Positions 49,480-61,999 of a stretch of 64,000 nucleotides of DNA are shown here, in pieces. Every line of letters starts with the position of its first letter. Position 1 is the first letter of the stretch. Source of the DNA: Stercorarius parasiticus (lineage: Eukaryota > Chordata > Aves > Charadriiformes > Stercorariidae); the NCBI GenBank assembly GCA_013396915.1, contig VWZL01000111.1, positions 670,401-734,400 on the forward strand, written 5' to 3'. The notes under the pieces are model-generated. The model saw only the letters and a program-made list of their open reading frames with translations. It had not been told where the DNA came from and did not search any database. The position numbers and the translations under genes were made by a program.

Positions 49480-50110
49480 ATGTCTATTGATCATATTTAT
49501 ACACAAACATTCTCCCCCCTTCCTCCCCTCAGAAGTCAATCGCAGCTTGTCTTCAAAGGGTCAACATCCAGGTGACGGCATGTTGCAGACTGCCAGCAGC
49601 ACAACGCTGCCACTCAAAGAAAAGGCTTAAATGAAGATCAAGGCTGAATAAATTAACTGTAGGTGTTTGCCTTTTTGTGAAAGATAAACTCACAGGAAAG
49701 AGCTAGAGTATAGACAGCTTTGTAGGTTACTTCAAATGCTATTCTTAAAGCAACATGTATTTCTGGCCTTTGGTATTGTATTTCCCTTAGCCCACATTGG
49801 AACACAATACAGCTCTCCACTGCTGCACGGCAACATTAAATATAAAAACCTGCCATTAAAGGCCAGAGGGTAATGGCATCAGTGTGGGCGACCCATGCTC
49901 AGGTAGTGTTCAACTATTATCTCCAGTTTAAGTAGGCTGAAAATACGCAAATCCAGCCAGCACTGTTTTTAGATAAAATTGTCAGTTTTATGGATATTTA
50001 TAGTATGTGTCCGGTCTTGCAGAACTCCATCTTCCTCCACCTCATCTGTAATATAAACTGCTTTTAGCCCACATTAATACAATGTGTTACTGGGATACTT
50101 TTCACATTTT
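49480..50110. promoter_or_regulatory. candidate conserved non-coding block
   Basis: Repeat-free sequence of even composition with no coding potential, including AATAAATTAACTG and CTGCCATTAAAGGCCAGAGG words. 48786-49479 before it holds nothing recognised. The block is singled out only by texture, so confidence is low. Confidence 0.25.
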
Positions 50111-51699
50111 GTATAAGCCAGGCAGCAGACCAATACTCGGCTATGCTGGAGGTGGGGGGTGGGAAATCGTTACGTTAGGAACCTGTTAAAAAACACAGAC
50201 ACCGGGAGGATGAACCTGATGCACAGACACTATTCCATCTGGATGCACATGTAGATTACTACTTATAAATACATCAGAAGTGGCTTTCTTTCCAATATAT
50301 GGTTTTAAAGAATCCTACAGATAGGACCTTTGGTATATACCCTACATCAAATCAGTCTTGCCTCAAAAAAAATTTAACTTCTCTGGTTCTCACGAGAGCT
50401 CTTTCTTTTGATCAAAAGTTTCCACCCTCTGTATCAACTCCCTTACCCATATACTTCCTGTGGTGAAATCACAGCACTGAAATTGGAATAGCAAAGCCAT
50501 TTCCATGACAGCATCTGCTGGTGACACAAGATCAGGTTTATAACTTTTCCTTGGATCAAGGAGGAGTAAGAGGATTTAAGATAAAGACTTTAGAGGCAAT
50601 AACAGCAAACCAAAAATCAAAAGGAAAGCAGACACACAGAAAAATATTTTTTAAAAAGTGTAAGTTCTTCTATTATTTGAGATTGCCTAATGTGAGAGTC
50701 TCCTTGGAAAATTCACTAACTGAGCATTTGGGGTTCCCCCCCTCCGCCTCCCCGAGTATTTTTCATAGACAAAAAAGCATATACTCCACCTGCATCAGAG
50801 CATTGGTAACATAACATAGCAAGAACAGATGCAGGTCTGGTTGCCTGAGAAGTAAAAGAAAAACAGACCAGCCAGACAATCCTCTTCTTATTGTTCTCCC
50901 AACCCACCACATAAGAAATAGAAACTGATACCATGCCCCATAGGTCAACAAACTTGAGCTCTATGAGACGATAATTGCAGAGTTGAGATTCCTCCGAGAC
51001 ACCTTGCCTCCAGCTCAGCAAAGTTTAAATCAAGAAAACACCAGCTTCAGTGTCCCAGGGCTGACCTTCACTAGTGTGGACTTGAAGAGAGAGAGAGAAG
51101 AAAAAATGGTCTCGGGGAGAAGCTCCGAAGCACGCTTCACCTTTGCAATGCAGCACTCATCCAAAGAAATGGTCTGCAAATGTAATTCAGGACTCGATGC
51201 CCATCATCTTAAAGGTGTTCAAGCTCTTCTCAGTTTCACAGAAGTCAATGGAAGTTGACAGCAGTAACCAACTTGCACAAACAAGTTACTACTTACTACT
51301 TGTAAGATACTAAGACAAGACTGGAGAGAATCAAAGCCATCCTGTTAGTACCTGCAATGAAACTCGTGTGTTTTAAGGGGTTTTGCTGCTGTAGTTTTTA
51401 ATTCTCTCCCACTCTGCTCAAGTGACTTGGCTCTTTGTTTCTGTTGGGCTCACGATACCATAGATCCCTTCACCACCATGTTTCATCATTTCACAACTCC
51501 AGTTGCCACGACAACAGGATGCAGCTTATCTGTGCTGTTTTCATATTTCCAGGTTTTGTTGCCATAACAACACAATCATTCTGGCTTTCTACAAAAACAG
51601 CAACTTTAAGCCATGTATTCTCAAGGACGCAGGATTCATCATACGTGTATCTTCATGAGAGAAGAGATTTGTACGGGCAATTTGTAAATTAAGCTATTT
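50111..51699. other. anonymous DNA
   Basis: No supported gene. 50521-50814 and 50716-51021 are opposed open frames without domains. A small inverted repeat ACAAGT/ACTTGT with an 11-base loop of TACTACTTACT type occurs near 51283-51305. Confidence 0.4.
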
Positions 51700-52110
51700 T
51701 TTCTGAAGGGGGATTTTTCACTCACAAAAGTGAAAAGCTGACAGCAATTGCTAGAGGCAGACTGCTGAGACATCTAAAGCCTGGCCTTTAATAATAGCCA
51801 GAGTAATATAGCACTAGGCCACTTCCGAGTGGGGACTCCCCACAGTGTCAGATTGTGTCAAACTGCACAATTGTTATGTGATGTGAGTAAGTGTCCATAC
51901 TTGTTTCACCCAGGCAGATCTGAATTAGACGCTAGATGCAATTCTCCAGAGTTTTAACCCAGTGGCCTCCCCATTATTACCAGCACCACTGCCATGCAGC
52001 TTTGTGTTTGAAGGCCCATTTTAATTCTGTAATTCAAGCTGTTGTTGCAGATTTCTTTTCAGACTCTGACCCTTTTCGCTTTCAGGTGACTGCATTTTGA
52101 ACTTTTATTT
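51700..52110. promoter_or_regulatory. candidate conserved non-coding block
   Basis: Repeat-free, even composition, no frame of note, with CAGCAATTGCTAGAGGC, TTTAATAATAGCC and TTTTAATTCTGTAATTC words. Suggested by texture only. Confidence 0.25.
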
Positions 52111-53874
52111 ACAGGAAGTGCACATTCATAAGACTGGTGAGAAAATGTTGTACAAACACAGCATGCATAAACACAAAACAGTGATGGCTATGAGGGGTAT
52201 CAGCTAACATGGCACTGTAACTTCATTACACCCTCATTTATGTACTTCACTAATGAGACAAGCACAGGTGTCCAACACGGTCCCTCACATGAGATGAATA
52301 ACAATAATACAGTCCAACCTGCTTTAGCCATGCTTGGTATCCAGAAGATATAAGTTGGAATCCATCTTTTGGCATGTGTATTCGGGGCTAGGAGAGAATA
52401 GACATAAAGAGAGACCTCCTTTTACACTGGGACCTAGCTAACCTAAGTCTAAATTCTGGAGCATTTTAAACAATGCAGATTTTTTTTTTTAAGCCACATA
52501 TGAAGGTTTAGTCCCCAAATTAGTTCTTGTTTACTCCTCTGATATCAGCTGCTTTAAGAACACTTTTCTAATAAAGCCAACGCAATTTTTGTGATCTCCA
52601 CCATTTTATATTTCAACTCAGTATATATAGGTATTTCTTTAAGATTTCCACACAAATGCACTTGGATAAGCACAGCCTCTGTGGTGGATGGAGTAGCAGA
52701 GACTAACGGTCTTTATTGCTTTTGCCACTACATAAAGCTAAATGGTGTCAAAACAGCAGCAGTCAAGCTATGAGAGTGTTTTTACAGTCACCATCCTCAA
52801 CATGGTCAGACCAGACATTGGACAACATGAAAATCCCTGAAGAGGTGCAGCCTTAATACCAAGGCAACAGGAAGCTTTGCTCACACACAGCCTTAAATTA
52901 TGCCTCAAACTGATAGACAAATACAATCTCCTCCCCATTTATTGTTTTCATGCTTTATCAGGTTGAGGAAAAGGCAAGACATTCAATTGCTCTGGAAGCA
53001 CAAAACATATATAGCATAACTTACAGCTAGAAAAAAGTATGCAACAAAAAAAATGAAACAATGACTGCCATGACATTCATTTGCAGTTCAAAGATATTCT
53101 CACAATCAAATGGATTCAACTGTTTCCCATCCCCCCCCCCNAAGAGATGCTTAGAAATTAAAATTACATCTAAGCAACAGAATGAGACAGGACATCCACA
53201 AACACTGATTCCAGAGATCTTTCTTACTCCTGGAAACTACTTCACAATCCCTTTCTTAATTCACTGTACCACCAAACCAGCAGATGTGTGCCCCTACCAC
53301 TCCTGGAAGGCTGCAAAAAAAAAAAAATCTCTCATTTTCAAAATATCTCTAGTCAAGGTGAGTTTACCCCCATTTGTTCTTGTGTCAGCACAATACTTAG
53401 TTTGTACAAACCGTGTCCACCTTGGTACTTGTAACACTAAAAAATACAATTGGTTGGAGAGGAAAAATGTGTCACCACTGAATGACGAACCTTCACAGCT
53501 ATGGTGGGGCGGTAGTCCAGCCTTGGAATTTGAATCTAAAACGAGTACTAGAACAGACTAAAATCTTGCCTCTAAAGAAAAGTACAGATGCAAGATTTCA
53601 CAATATACTTTGAACATTAGTTATTTTTGCTTCTCTCCAGTTCGAATTGAAATCCTCCTAAATCTTCCAAAGCAGTAGCAAGATTATGCCCTGGTGTCCT
53701 AGCCAGTAATCTCAGTTAAACATGAATTATAATAACCACCATTGTGCTGATAAATTAAAGTCAGGTATATCTGGTTACTGCATTCACCTGCTGAGTTTGG
53801 ACTTGCAATGCTTAACACATTAAGGGGACTTCTCACACAGCTAGAAGCATCATGCTCCGAGACCTAATCCTTAC
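52111..53874. other. anonymous DNA with an ambiguous base
   Basis: No supported gene. A C10 run ends in a single N at 53141. The 166-residue frame at 53061-53561 runs through that N and an A13 tract, so its openness is unreliable, and it has no recognisable domain. Confidence 0.4.
53141..53141. other. ambiguous base after a C run
   Basis: A single N directly after ten C residues. As with the other isolated Ns, this marks an unresolved homopolymer length. Confidence 0.95.
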
Positions 53875-54010
53875 TTCAGCACTAACTTCATGGGTGGTTG
53901 GTCTCTCCACTACTGTAAAACGAGAACACTCATTTAACCCACCTCACAGGTTTGCTGAGAGGAACTGCTAGCATTTCTACGTGCTTTGAAAACGGAAGAG
54001 ACTATATGAT
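53875..54010 (+). repeat. MIR-type ancient SINE fragment
   Basis: GTCTCTCCACTACTGTAAAA followed by CGAGAACACTCATTTAACCC and ACCTCACAGGTTTGCTGAGA then a GTGCTTTGAAAACGG word follows the sense MIR order (tctgtaaaatgggga, ctacctcacagggttgttgtgagga, gtaaagcgctttgaa). Confidence 0.55.
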
Positions 54011-54397
54011 GTGCTACGTATCTAGCAAGAACACTACAGAAACCCACGTTTTACTTCTGGCTCAAGTGTTTTGGCTGCTTTTTCAAAGTAGCCCAGCTTA
54101 GTATACTTCTCAAGAAAAAAAGAGCCTTCATAAACAAGCAGAAATAACAACCTTTTGAAATCAGTGTCAGGAGTAAAGAGACGTGAATACCAGTCTCTGA
54201 TCTGCCCAGGTTCACACAACAAACCTGTGAAAAATGACTTCATTTCTTTCTGTTTCTGTCACTTAACCTACAAATTAAAGGATCACAGTGAAGCTTTCTC
54301 TTAGGACCAGCAGGCTGCTTAACATTTGTAAAGCCCATCAGTCCAGAGTAGTTTGAGTAATTGATTTAAGGCACTGATTTAAACCATTTAATTTGAA
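54011..54397. other. short interval between ancient repeats
   Basis: No gene recognised. CTGATCTGCCCAGGTTCACA near 54198 weakly resembles the antisense MIR core (cttgcccaaggtcacac), but the flanks do not confirm it. Confidence 0.35.
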
Positions 54398-54475
54398 GAC
54401 CCTGGTCCTGCAAATACGCAAGGATATTAATAGATCTGTTGCCATCAACAGGATTACTCTCATGCAAAAGTCTCT
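54398..54475. repeat. diverged ancient sauropsid interspersed repeat
   Basis: CCTGGTCCTGCAAATACGCA, then a TTGCCATCAACAGGATTACT segment and CTCATGCAAAAG, follow the order of a widespread old amniote/sauropsid repeat that reads ggtcctgcaaa, ccattgaagtcaatggga, ctcatgc. I cannot give its family name with certainty. Confidence 0.35.
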
Positions 54476-57400
54476 CCAATATCAAAGATAACACTATATT
54501 TCCACTTAGACAACTCTTAGCAGCACAAGTTCTCTGTGACTTCAAAATAAAGTTCCCCGAGTATTAGCAATAAAAGTAATCAGGACTTCCAGCAGATTAG
54601 CAACTACTGTAAATTTGATTTATTTTTCAATGCTGACAAGTTAAATATACAAATAGTAGACACTAAGACCCATCACCCATCCCTCAGCACCATACTTGCA
54701 AAATCCCCTCAGCGAAGTGCGTCTCCTCTACATTTGATAAGCTTACCCTCATCTAAAAGGAAAATAAACGATACAGAAGAGAACCAGATTTTATCAGTAC
54801 GAGGTATGTCATTACCCTCATACTGCTGCTCATACCATTAAAGTGGGATATTTGCACAAGCGAGCCCTCATTCATATCAAATTCGAGCACTGACAGAAAA
54901 ACGTAATTTAATTAAAATCTCTGTAGCTCTCATTTACCAGCATTTAATGCACACAGACTCACCACTGGCTGAAATTTTACAACCAATCTCCTAAATTTTA
55001 AATTTCCGTGGTTCTACGAGGCATATAGTAAGTGACCCCCAGGAACATTTCCTTCAGCAAAGACAAGCAATTAAATAAGTACATCTGGTTAAAACTTTCC
55101 AAATTTCAGTGTCCAAATGACAACAGGCATGCAACTGCAAAATTAATGACGAACTCCTCATACATGCTTGGTAACTTAAAAAAAAAAAATTGCCTCTCTT
55201 CCCCCAGCCTTTAAAAGATTTGGGACACAGACAACTGCCTTGTTTGAAAGCTGTACTATTTTATCAATCATTACTAAAATATTCCACGATTATGATCCAT
55301 TCAAGGCAATTCCATCAGCAATACAATTAATTGCCCAGCAAGATCTACTCATTTTTGTTTTTTCACGAGCACACACCGTTTATGCTCATGGTTCAGTATC
55401 ATTCGTAAGCATAGTATTTATTTTCTCTTAGTATCTGCTCCAGCATTTTCCGTGACTAGAAGTCAGACTGGTAATTTTCCTCTCTCTTCCAATAGCCACC
55501 TCAAAAAGTAACTCTGAAAGCACCGTATCTGCTAACTTCTACCATGCTATTTTGTGAATATTTCACATTTTTATCTAGGTGAGTCACTAACTTATAATAC
55601 AACCTTGACAACTTCCTTTTCCAAGACATTCACATTTATTATTGAAGACTTGCTTTAAAAATGAGCCTTCCATCACTGCAGATGGCTAATAACCATCAGC
55701 GACTTATTCACAGTTCTGAAATGCAATTTTACCCTGTATGAAATGCCTACTTTCATTTTAGTCTTTTGGTGGCCACAGAACTTATAATCTATATATTACC
55801 TATATATTAAATTATATCATTATATATATTGCAATTGTCTATAAACCCATGAGCCAGAATAGCTTACTTTGCTCATCTCTTTTTCTGCAACCCGACTTTT
55901 TTTCCTTTAGTAATCTACTCTTCCAATTTTTAATCCATTTGATTTCTGCAGTCCCTAGCAAGGCCTAGAACAACAGAATGATTTCTGAGAACAAGTCAGT
56001 AATTTAAAATTCAGTGATACCCTCTTCCCTTCCCTACAAAGGCTGATTTTTAGAGGACATTTAATTACAGGCCTGAGTTCCTATTTTCTAAGCCTAAACA
56101 CAACCCCTGAAGGCTTACAATATTTGAGTCACAGCTGGAGCTGTGGTTACTATACAGTTTAAATATCAGCCTCTTTACTGTGCAATTTGTTTTGAAAATC
56201 AAATCAGATGCCGTGTCATAAACAAGTGCTAATTAAGTACTGAGCGGAAATTGGGCTTTTTTGTGCAAGAAGGGTTCTTAAATATCTGCATCTTCACTTC
56301 CATAAGAAAGGATAAATATGTCAAGAGTGATAATTATAAAAGGAAACCTACTATGGTACTTGCAAGGCAGTACTGCTGCTTCTCCATTTCATCTGCTTCC
56401 ATGTAAGAAGGAATGGGGGGCAGGGGGAAAGTTGAGACCTGTATGAAATATATATGTACTAAGGATCTTATGAATCTGATCATATAATCCATAATGCTTC
56501 CTTTTCCCTCAGAGAGGACATTCACTCTGGGTTTCCATCACATACGATTTAAACACGCAAGCTAAACCGATCTCTCCCTGTCACTGCAAGGCAACAGTGA
56601 AGCTACTTACATTTTCATTCCTTTTAAGTTATGATCTACACACAGTATTTATTTGACGATAACATTGCATTCATTAGATATAACAACTTGTTTGATAAAT
56701 ATCAAGTAAAGAACAGGAATAATGCATTTTAATACGCTGAAGGTTGCCGCTGAGTAACAATATTCATGACTCCATTAACTAACAGGCTCTCGGCTACAAA
56801 GGCAGAATTAGATCTGTCAGTCACTGACCCGGGAGGGCTTGGCCAGTTGCACTGAAGATTGGCCAGTTGAGATGACTTCCACAGCAAAGGAAAACATCCC
56901 CTGTGGCCTAGAACTTGTTAATGAGTTTGTATGCATTACAGCAATAAACTGAATTCCCACTACAGAATATACAACTTCATGGTCCCCAACAGATACCTTA
57001 CTCCCCTGTCGAAAGCAGTACTCAAAATAAAGCACAGTTAGATCTGTGGACTCCAATTCAACAAAATCAAAGACAAGACTTCAAAATCTTTCATTATTAT
57101 CAAGAGAGAAAACCATGATGTCTCCGATTCTAAGACCATAATCTGACAATATTTAAGCGTGCTCTTTGTAAGATTCAGTAGAAGGAATGAAAGAACACTG
57201 AGTTGGTTGACCATCCAATTTCAAGAGTTTGATACAAACTCCTTCAGAAGGACATGCCACTCTTGAACAGTAGGCTCTGACTCTGCCTGCAAACTTAATG
57301 AATTCACCACACGCGATGAACATGGCTGCTTTAGTGAATGTGTTTGGATTACGTTGACCAGGATCTGCTCCAAAACAACTCCTACTGGAGAACGTTTATT

Positions 57401-58140
57401 GATACTCCTTGACAGATAAAAAGGCACAATTTTTTATATACTGCAAGAGCAGCAGCTACCAGGAAAACTACTTTTGTAACACGAAACACCTGGATACCTT
57501 CTTAAGGGCTCAGAAGAATACTAAGCTGCAGTATTCAAGACCAAACAGAGATCTGCGACAGCACTCCATTAATATTTGGACAAAGTAACAGCAAGCTCTG
57601 TGAACATGCTTACTATAGCAGTGCAAAGAGATCCTCTTTGTGCCCATAAGTAAAAACATGCTCAATTTCACAACCACTTGACATTTTAAGTTGGAAATTC
57701 AAGTCCTATATTCAGCCTCCTTCAAGACTGCAAGATCTGTGGTGAAGAAAAGAGAAGCTGTATTTCGCATGCTACTGTCTGAACTTGTGCCCTGTAGGTA
57801 TCCAACAAGAACAGTGGCATCCCCAGCGCAAGCATTATGTATAAAACAGAAAGCTGGAAGCTTGTCTAGAGATCAATAAAACAAAGCTGATGCCTTTTAA
57901 GTATCTTGTCTCCTTTTCGTAAGTCCAGAGAAGAGTCAGAAAGCACACCTGGATTCTCATTTTTCACTGAGACTCAGAGCACGAAGAAATAGAAAATTCT
58001 GTGCTTGAGAAAAAAAAATTACAGCCAAGGTGAACAAAATTAAGAAGTATCCTGGAAGGAAATCTGCAGTTCGCACATTAAACAGAAAAATTTGTTAGAG
58101 GAATATTGGGGTTTTTTCCCTAAAGAAATGGAAATGCTTA
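54476..58140. other. anonymous AT-rich DNA
   Basis: No supported gene. It contains a TATATA-rich stretch at 55781-55830. An 11-base direct repeat TTGGCCAGTTG lies at 56839-56849 and 56859-56869 (20-base period, a minor tandem duplication). Confidence 0.45.
55781..55830. repeat. AT-rich simple repeat
   Basis: Imperfect TATATTA/TATATA stretch (TATATATTAAATTATATCAT in the centre). Low-complexity DNA. Confidence 0.75.
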
Positions 58141-58142
58141 AC

Positions 58143-58240
58143 AGCAGACTCCTGCACTCAACCACCACGTTTTCTGTTTAGCTAGCAAGCTCTCGTCTTC
58201 TGAGCAGACTCCAGCACTCAAGCCAAGCATTTTCCCGTTC
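58143..58240. repeat. two-copy duplication with 60-base spacing
   Basis: The unit at 58143-58180 recurs at 58203-58240, exactly 60 bases on. The first 19 bases differ at one position (AGCAGACTCC[T/A]GCACTCAA), and over all 38 bases 27 are identical. On the minus strand the frame at 58138-58344 encodes the word LSAGVC twice, twenty residues apart, because the spacing is a multiple of three. No family recognised. Confidence 0.75.
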
Positions 58241-58424
58241 AATAAAATAACCAAAAAACTTCCTATTTGCAGAATAGCCATTCTATCCCAATTCATTTCC
58301 CTCCCAAAGCGCTGTGTTACAATTACAATGTGGGACCTACTCACCCATCATAAGTAACTTGGAATTCATAACTAATTGCCCTGAGTACTTACTGAGATAT
58401 ATTAAATTTCCTTTCCTGATCTAA

Positions 58425-58697
58425 ATACCCTGTTGTGATTTCAGCTCTGTGACAGTTCTCAACTCCTTGAGACTGGCACAAGATGTAAATGCTCCTTTGC
58501 TTGACTTAACTAGAGGAGACTCCTCCTTAAAACAAGAAGTTCCAAAGAAGCCTGCTGTCTTGGAGGACTACGATGCAAGAATGAAGCCATGGCAACAGAA
58601 GCTGCTGAAGATACCCAACGGGCAGCCTCTGGCAGCATCCCCATGCAGAACAAGTATCTATAAGAAGACTAACCAGAATGAGCCTAAAATGTTGTAG
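58425..58697 (+). other. short unrecognised open frame after an acceptor-like site
   Basis: An open stretch of about 90 codons ends in TAG at 58695-58697. It is preceded by CCTGTTGTGATTTCAG (58429-58444), which fits a splice acceptor. The encoded peptide is hydrophilic with a mixed charged composition (LLDLTRGDSSLKQEVPKK) and no domain I recognise. It lies just upstream of the CR1 remnant, so it may be a more diverged part of the same element, a non-coding-transcript exon or chance. Not supported as a gene. Confidence 0.2.
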
Positions 58698-58929
58698 AAT
58701 TGACCGGCCAACCATTAAAACCCAAAAAAGACCAAAACACCAACAGACAAACAGTATGTCCTGGCTCCCAAGAAAGGCAAACTACTGAGATTGAGCACTG
58801 ATAACTATTGCCAAAATGAAGCAGCCACCATATGAGGTCTAAGTAAATCTACTCCCAATTTAGAACAAATTAGAATTAGTGCTAGACTAACCCAATCTTC
58901 TTCTTTAAGAAGATCACTGAAGTCCAGAC

Positions 58930-60025
58930 AAATTAGAAGTAGTTAAGCATTTGATAGATGACTTGTAGGAAGTTACTAGTTAAAATGGAGAGGATTAGGA
59001 TTAATACCAGAGTTGTGAGGAGGATAAGAAACTAAAAAGGGTAGAGGATCACAGGTTATTTTGAAAAGGGAACCATCAAGCTGTACAGAGATTGATCCTT
59101 GTTGAAATCCACTATTAATCTTGAAAGTAATGTTAAAATATTCTCACTAATGACTAAAAAACACAAGAATTACCAATGTGCTAATGAAATTGGCTGAAGA
59201 CAAAGATAAGAGACATCATAAATACATAGAACACAGCATCCTGAACACCTGGGTAACAGAACCAACAACAGCTGTAATTAAATTAAAAAGTAACATTATT
59301 TCCACTATAAACTAGGGACTCAGTAACTGAGAAGAGGGGAAGAGGCCCTGGGATATGTCACTCATTAGCTAAGGACGGTTCACTAATAAGACGCAGCCAT
59401 GAAGATGGCAACTACTACTATAGGATATTGTACAAAGTGAAAAATTCCCAGAAGAGAGAAATTAGCATTACTGCTTTTGTACAAGGAACAAATAAAACTT
59501 TTCCTGGAATATTCTGTATAGCTCTGGTCACTCGTGTTCCAGGTAGATTAATCAAATTCTGCAGCTGTTTAAAAAGGTCTGCTAAGGTGATCAAGAGTTA
59601 TAGGAAATATCTAATGACAGAAAGAAAAAAAATAAACAAAAACAACCTCAAAAACTTGTTTAGCCTGACCAGATCCAGCTCAGAGGAGAATATGACTGCT
59701 CTCCACAAATATATGCAGATGAACACAAGGGAGCAAGAAGAGCTGTTTAAGCTCAAGGACAACATTGGCACAAGAACAAACGAGAATGAATTAGCCATGA
59801 ATGAAGTTAAGCTAGAAAAGAAGAATGAGGATTCTAGCTTTCAAAGTAGTCAAATTTGGCATAGCAAAGAAAATTCTACTCACGTAAGAACTGCTTTGAG
59901 TAGCTTGCAAAAAGGACTAGACAGTAGTCTAGTGACTGCCAATAGCAGACTTGAACCCATGCTCCACAAGACCTGTTCCAATTCCATATGGAGATGTTTC
60001 CTCTCACTGATGGGCTCTGACTGTT
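58930..60025 (+). mobile_element. CR1-type LINE, reverse-transcriptase to C-terminal ORF2 fragment
   Basis: In sense orientation the sequence follows the ORF2 region of old sauropsid CR1 elements. A segment AAGCATTTGATAGATGAC near 58945 is followed by TTACTAGTTAAAATGGAGAG, then GATAAGAAACT, and then TCACTAATGACTAAAAA where the catalytic F-x-DD codons would stand. The later part contains CAGAAGAGAGAAATTAGCAT, ACTTGTTTAGCCTGACCAG and AAGCTCAAGGACAACATTGG followed by CACAAGAACAAA. Stops interrupt the RT-like part, and the catalytic Asp-Asp pair is not preserved (reads as Asn-Asp followed by a stop), so the copy is inactive. The start is approximate; the element may extend further left in diverged form. 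Confidence 0.8.
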
Positions 60026-60039
60026 TTGCCTCTGCATAA
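59311..60039 (+). pseudogene. open remnant of the CR1 ORF2 C-terminal region
   Basis: This is the longest open frame in the window: 242 sense codons from the stop at 59308-59310 to TAA at 60037-60039, with no preferred ATG start. In frame with the CR1 ORF2 C-terminus it encodes NLFSL, then MTALHKYMQMNTREQEELFK and LKDNIGTRTNENELAMNEVK, the block following the RT domain in this LINE family. The upstream part of the frame (CIALVTRV, RSAKVIKSYRKYL) also aligns in phase. The remaining tail is Ser/Asn-rich and less clear. It lacks the endonuclease and RT catalytic regions, so it cannot encode a working polymerase. Retention of the frame over this length in an old copy is unusual and may be chance or recent loss of constraint. 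Confidence 0.6.
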
Positions 60040-61999
60040 AGTCTTATTTTAAGATCAGTGACATAAAGATATATAGGAATATCTTCTTGTCAGTAAAAAA
60101 AACTTTCAGGACATTTATGCTTGTTTATAAACAACAGCTGTGACAAAGTACAAGAGCAACACACTTCACTGGAGTCATCCCAGTCAAAAGGAGGAAAAAA
60201 AAAAAGGAAAAAAATTACAAAAAGAAATGTAACAAGGAATGTATATTTTTGGTTTTTTAAACCTATTAGCAACAGAAAACACTTTGCGTTATATTTGAAG
60301 AGGATGTTAACACTGTCAAGATCTGTTGAGACGCTTCCAGGACCCATCTTCTAAAACAAGATCGATCCATCATTTCTTGAGACTACACCCACTTCTCATT
60401 GTTCTAATTTGCAGGAGATGAATGATAGCTGGCTGCATTTCTCAATACCGTTGAGAGTTTTGGCATGTAAGAATGAAGGGCATTGAGCAGACCCAATGAA
60501 CTACCCCCCTGGAGAATCGCCAGCCTCTTCCTAACAGACAGAATTAGGCCAACTATCCATATCCCACATAAACACTGCGCCATCCTGCACCACTCTCACA
60601 ATAAATAACAAATGATGTGTGTAGAAAGGGAGAGTGACTATATATGATGGACTTTCATGCTAAACTGTTCTTCTCTGAAACAACTAGAGAGAGACTGTTT
60701 TGATTTCCTATATGGGCAAGCCTGGAGATGTTAAAGTTTTATTTTCCAGTCAGAATGCAGTCTAGCCCTGCTTTGTATCCAAGCAAAGACAGCCATCATC
60801 TTTCTCCTAAGTATTTAATCCATCCTCCTATATTTGAAAAACAAAACAAAACTCATGATCTGTAAGAATAACGTATGTCCTTAGCCGTAAACATCAAGAG
60901 AGAGGACTCGTGCAAACAAACTGAGAGAATCCACATGTAGGCACAAAGCCAGCTGACGGAAAAACCACACCAGAGTTCTACACTGGCTGGTATCTCCCAG
61001 ACTCCCTTTCTACAACCTTCTTCAGATCTGTTTTGCTCCAGGTGCTTCTGAAGAAGATGGGCCATCTAGACTACACTTAAGTTAGAAGTACACTTATTAC
61101 TGTTTTGCTAACATACCACTGCACTTAAGAACAACTTCTTCATTCCTTCATAGCACGTCCCTGCAACTTTTCCCTTCTTACCATGGGATGAGGGAAATTA
61201 AACTGGCACTAAGGCACTTTGCCTCTGCTAGTCCAAACTGGTTACTCCAGTGGATTCTGCCAAGAGCTTGCACAGCTCCTGCTCACAGACTGTAAACACT
61301 TCTGTCCTTCCCTCAAGAAGACTGGAAAGACCCCTTGCCGAGCTTTCCCATTCTTCCTCATTCTCTCTTTCCTGCTGCTCTCATCAAGATGAATGCACAG
61401 ACCCTGTTTCAACAGTGAGGGGAGGAAACATTAAATGGGATGTTTCTCAATTCTTAGTACAGAGGAGCCCTAGAAGCAGCTAGAGAATGCAAAATTTTGA
61501 TCAATCCTTTCTTTCCAAACAAAAAATCACTGTGGAAAAGTGAAATAGTTTAATACTGGAAGTCTTCATTGCCATTTCTCAAACCTTCTGCCATCACAGC
61601 TAAAAAAATTTGGCTGTGCACACAGAGCTACAAGCAGGCTGAGCACCCGTTGGTAAATGGAACCACAGAACTTGCAGATGAAAGAAAAAAAAAAATTAAT
61701 TTTAATGCAGTTTTTAGAAATACTTGTCATTGTTTCAGCATTACCATTTAGTGAATGGGACTGATTTCTCTCTCAGTAGGGGATGATATTTTAATGATGT
61801 AACAATGTACTTCCCAGAAGAAAGACAAGCCTCATGAGGCAGATTAAAACTACGAATATTCAGATCCCATTAAAAACAGACAGTTTCAAGCCATTTTTAA
61901 AATTAATTTTGTTTAATGATAAAATGTGTTATCTTAACAGGTGGCTAGCCAATTGTAAAATTAACCAAAACATGGTCAGAAGCACAAGGCTAGCTATTA
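60040..61999. other. anonymous AT-rich DNA
   Basis: No supported gene. A-rich tract near 60190-60225. No further CR1 3' UTR or terminal microsatellite was recognised after the CR1 remnant. Confidence 0.45.

Noticed and set aside
53061..53561. 166-residue plus-strand open frame
   Set aside because: It crosses an unresolved base after a C10 run and an A13 tract, so the frame is not certain. No domain, no good start context, no exon signals.
58449..60039. possible host gene with two coding exons
   Set aside because: The second frame matches the C-terminal part of CR1 ORF2 in phase, so mobile-element origin explains it better. The first frame has no independent support.
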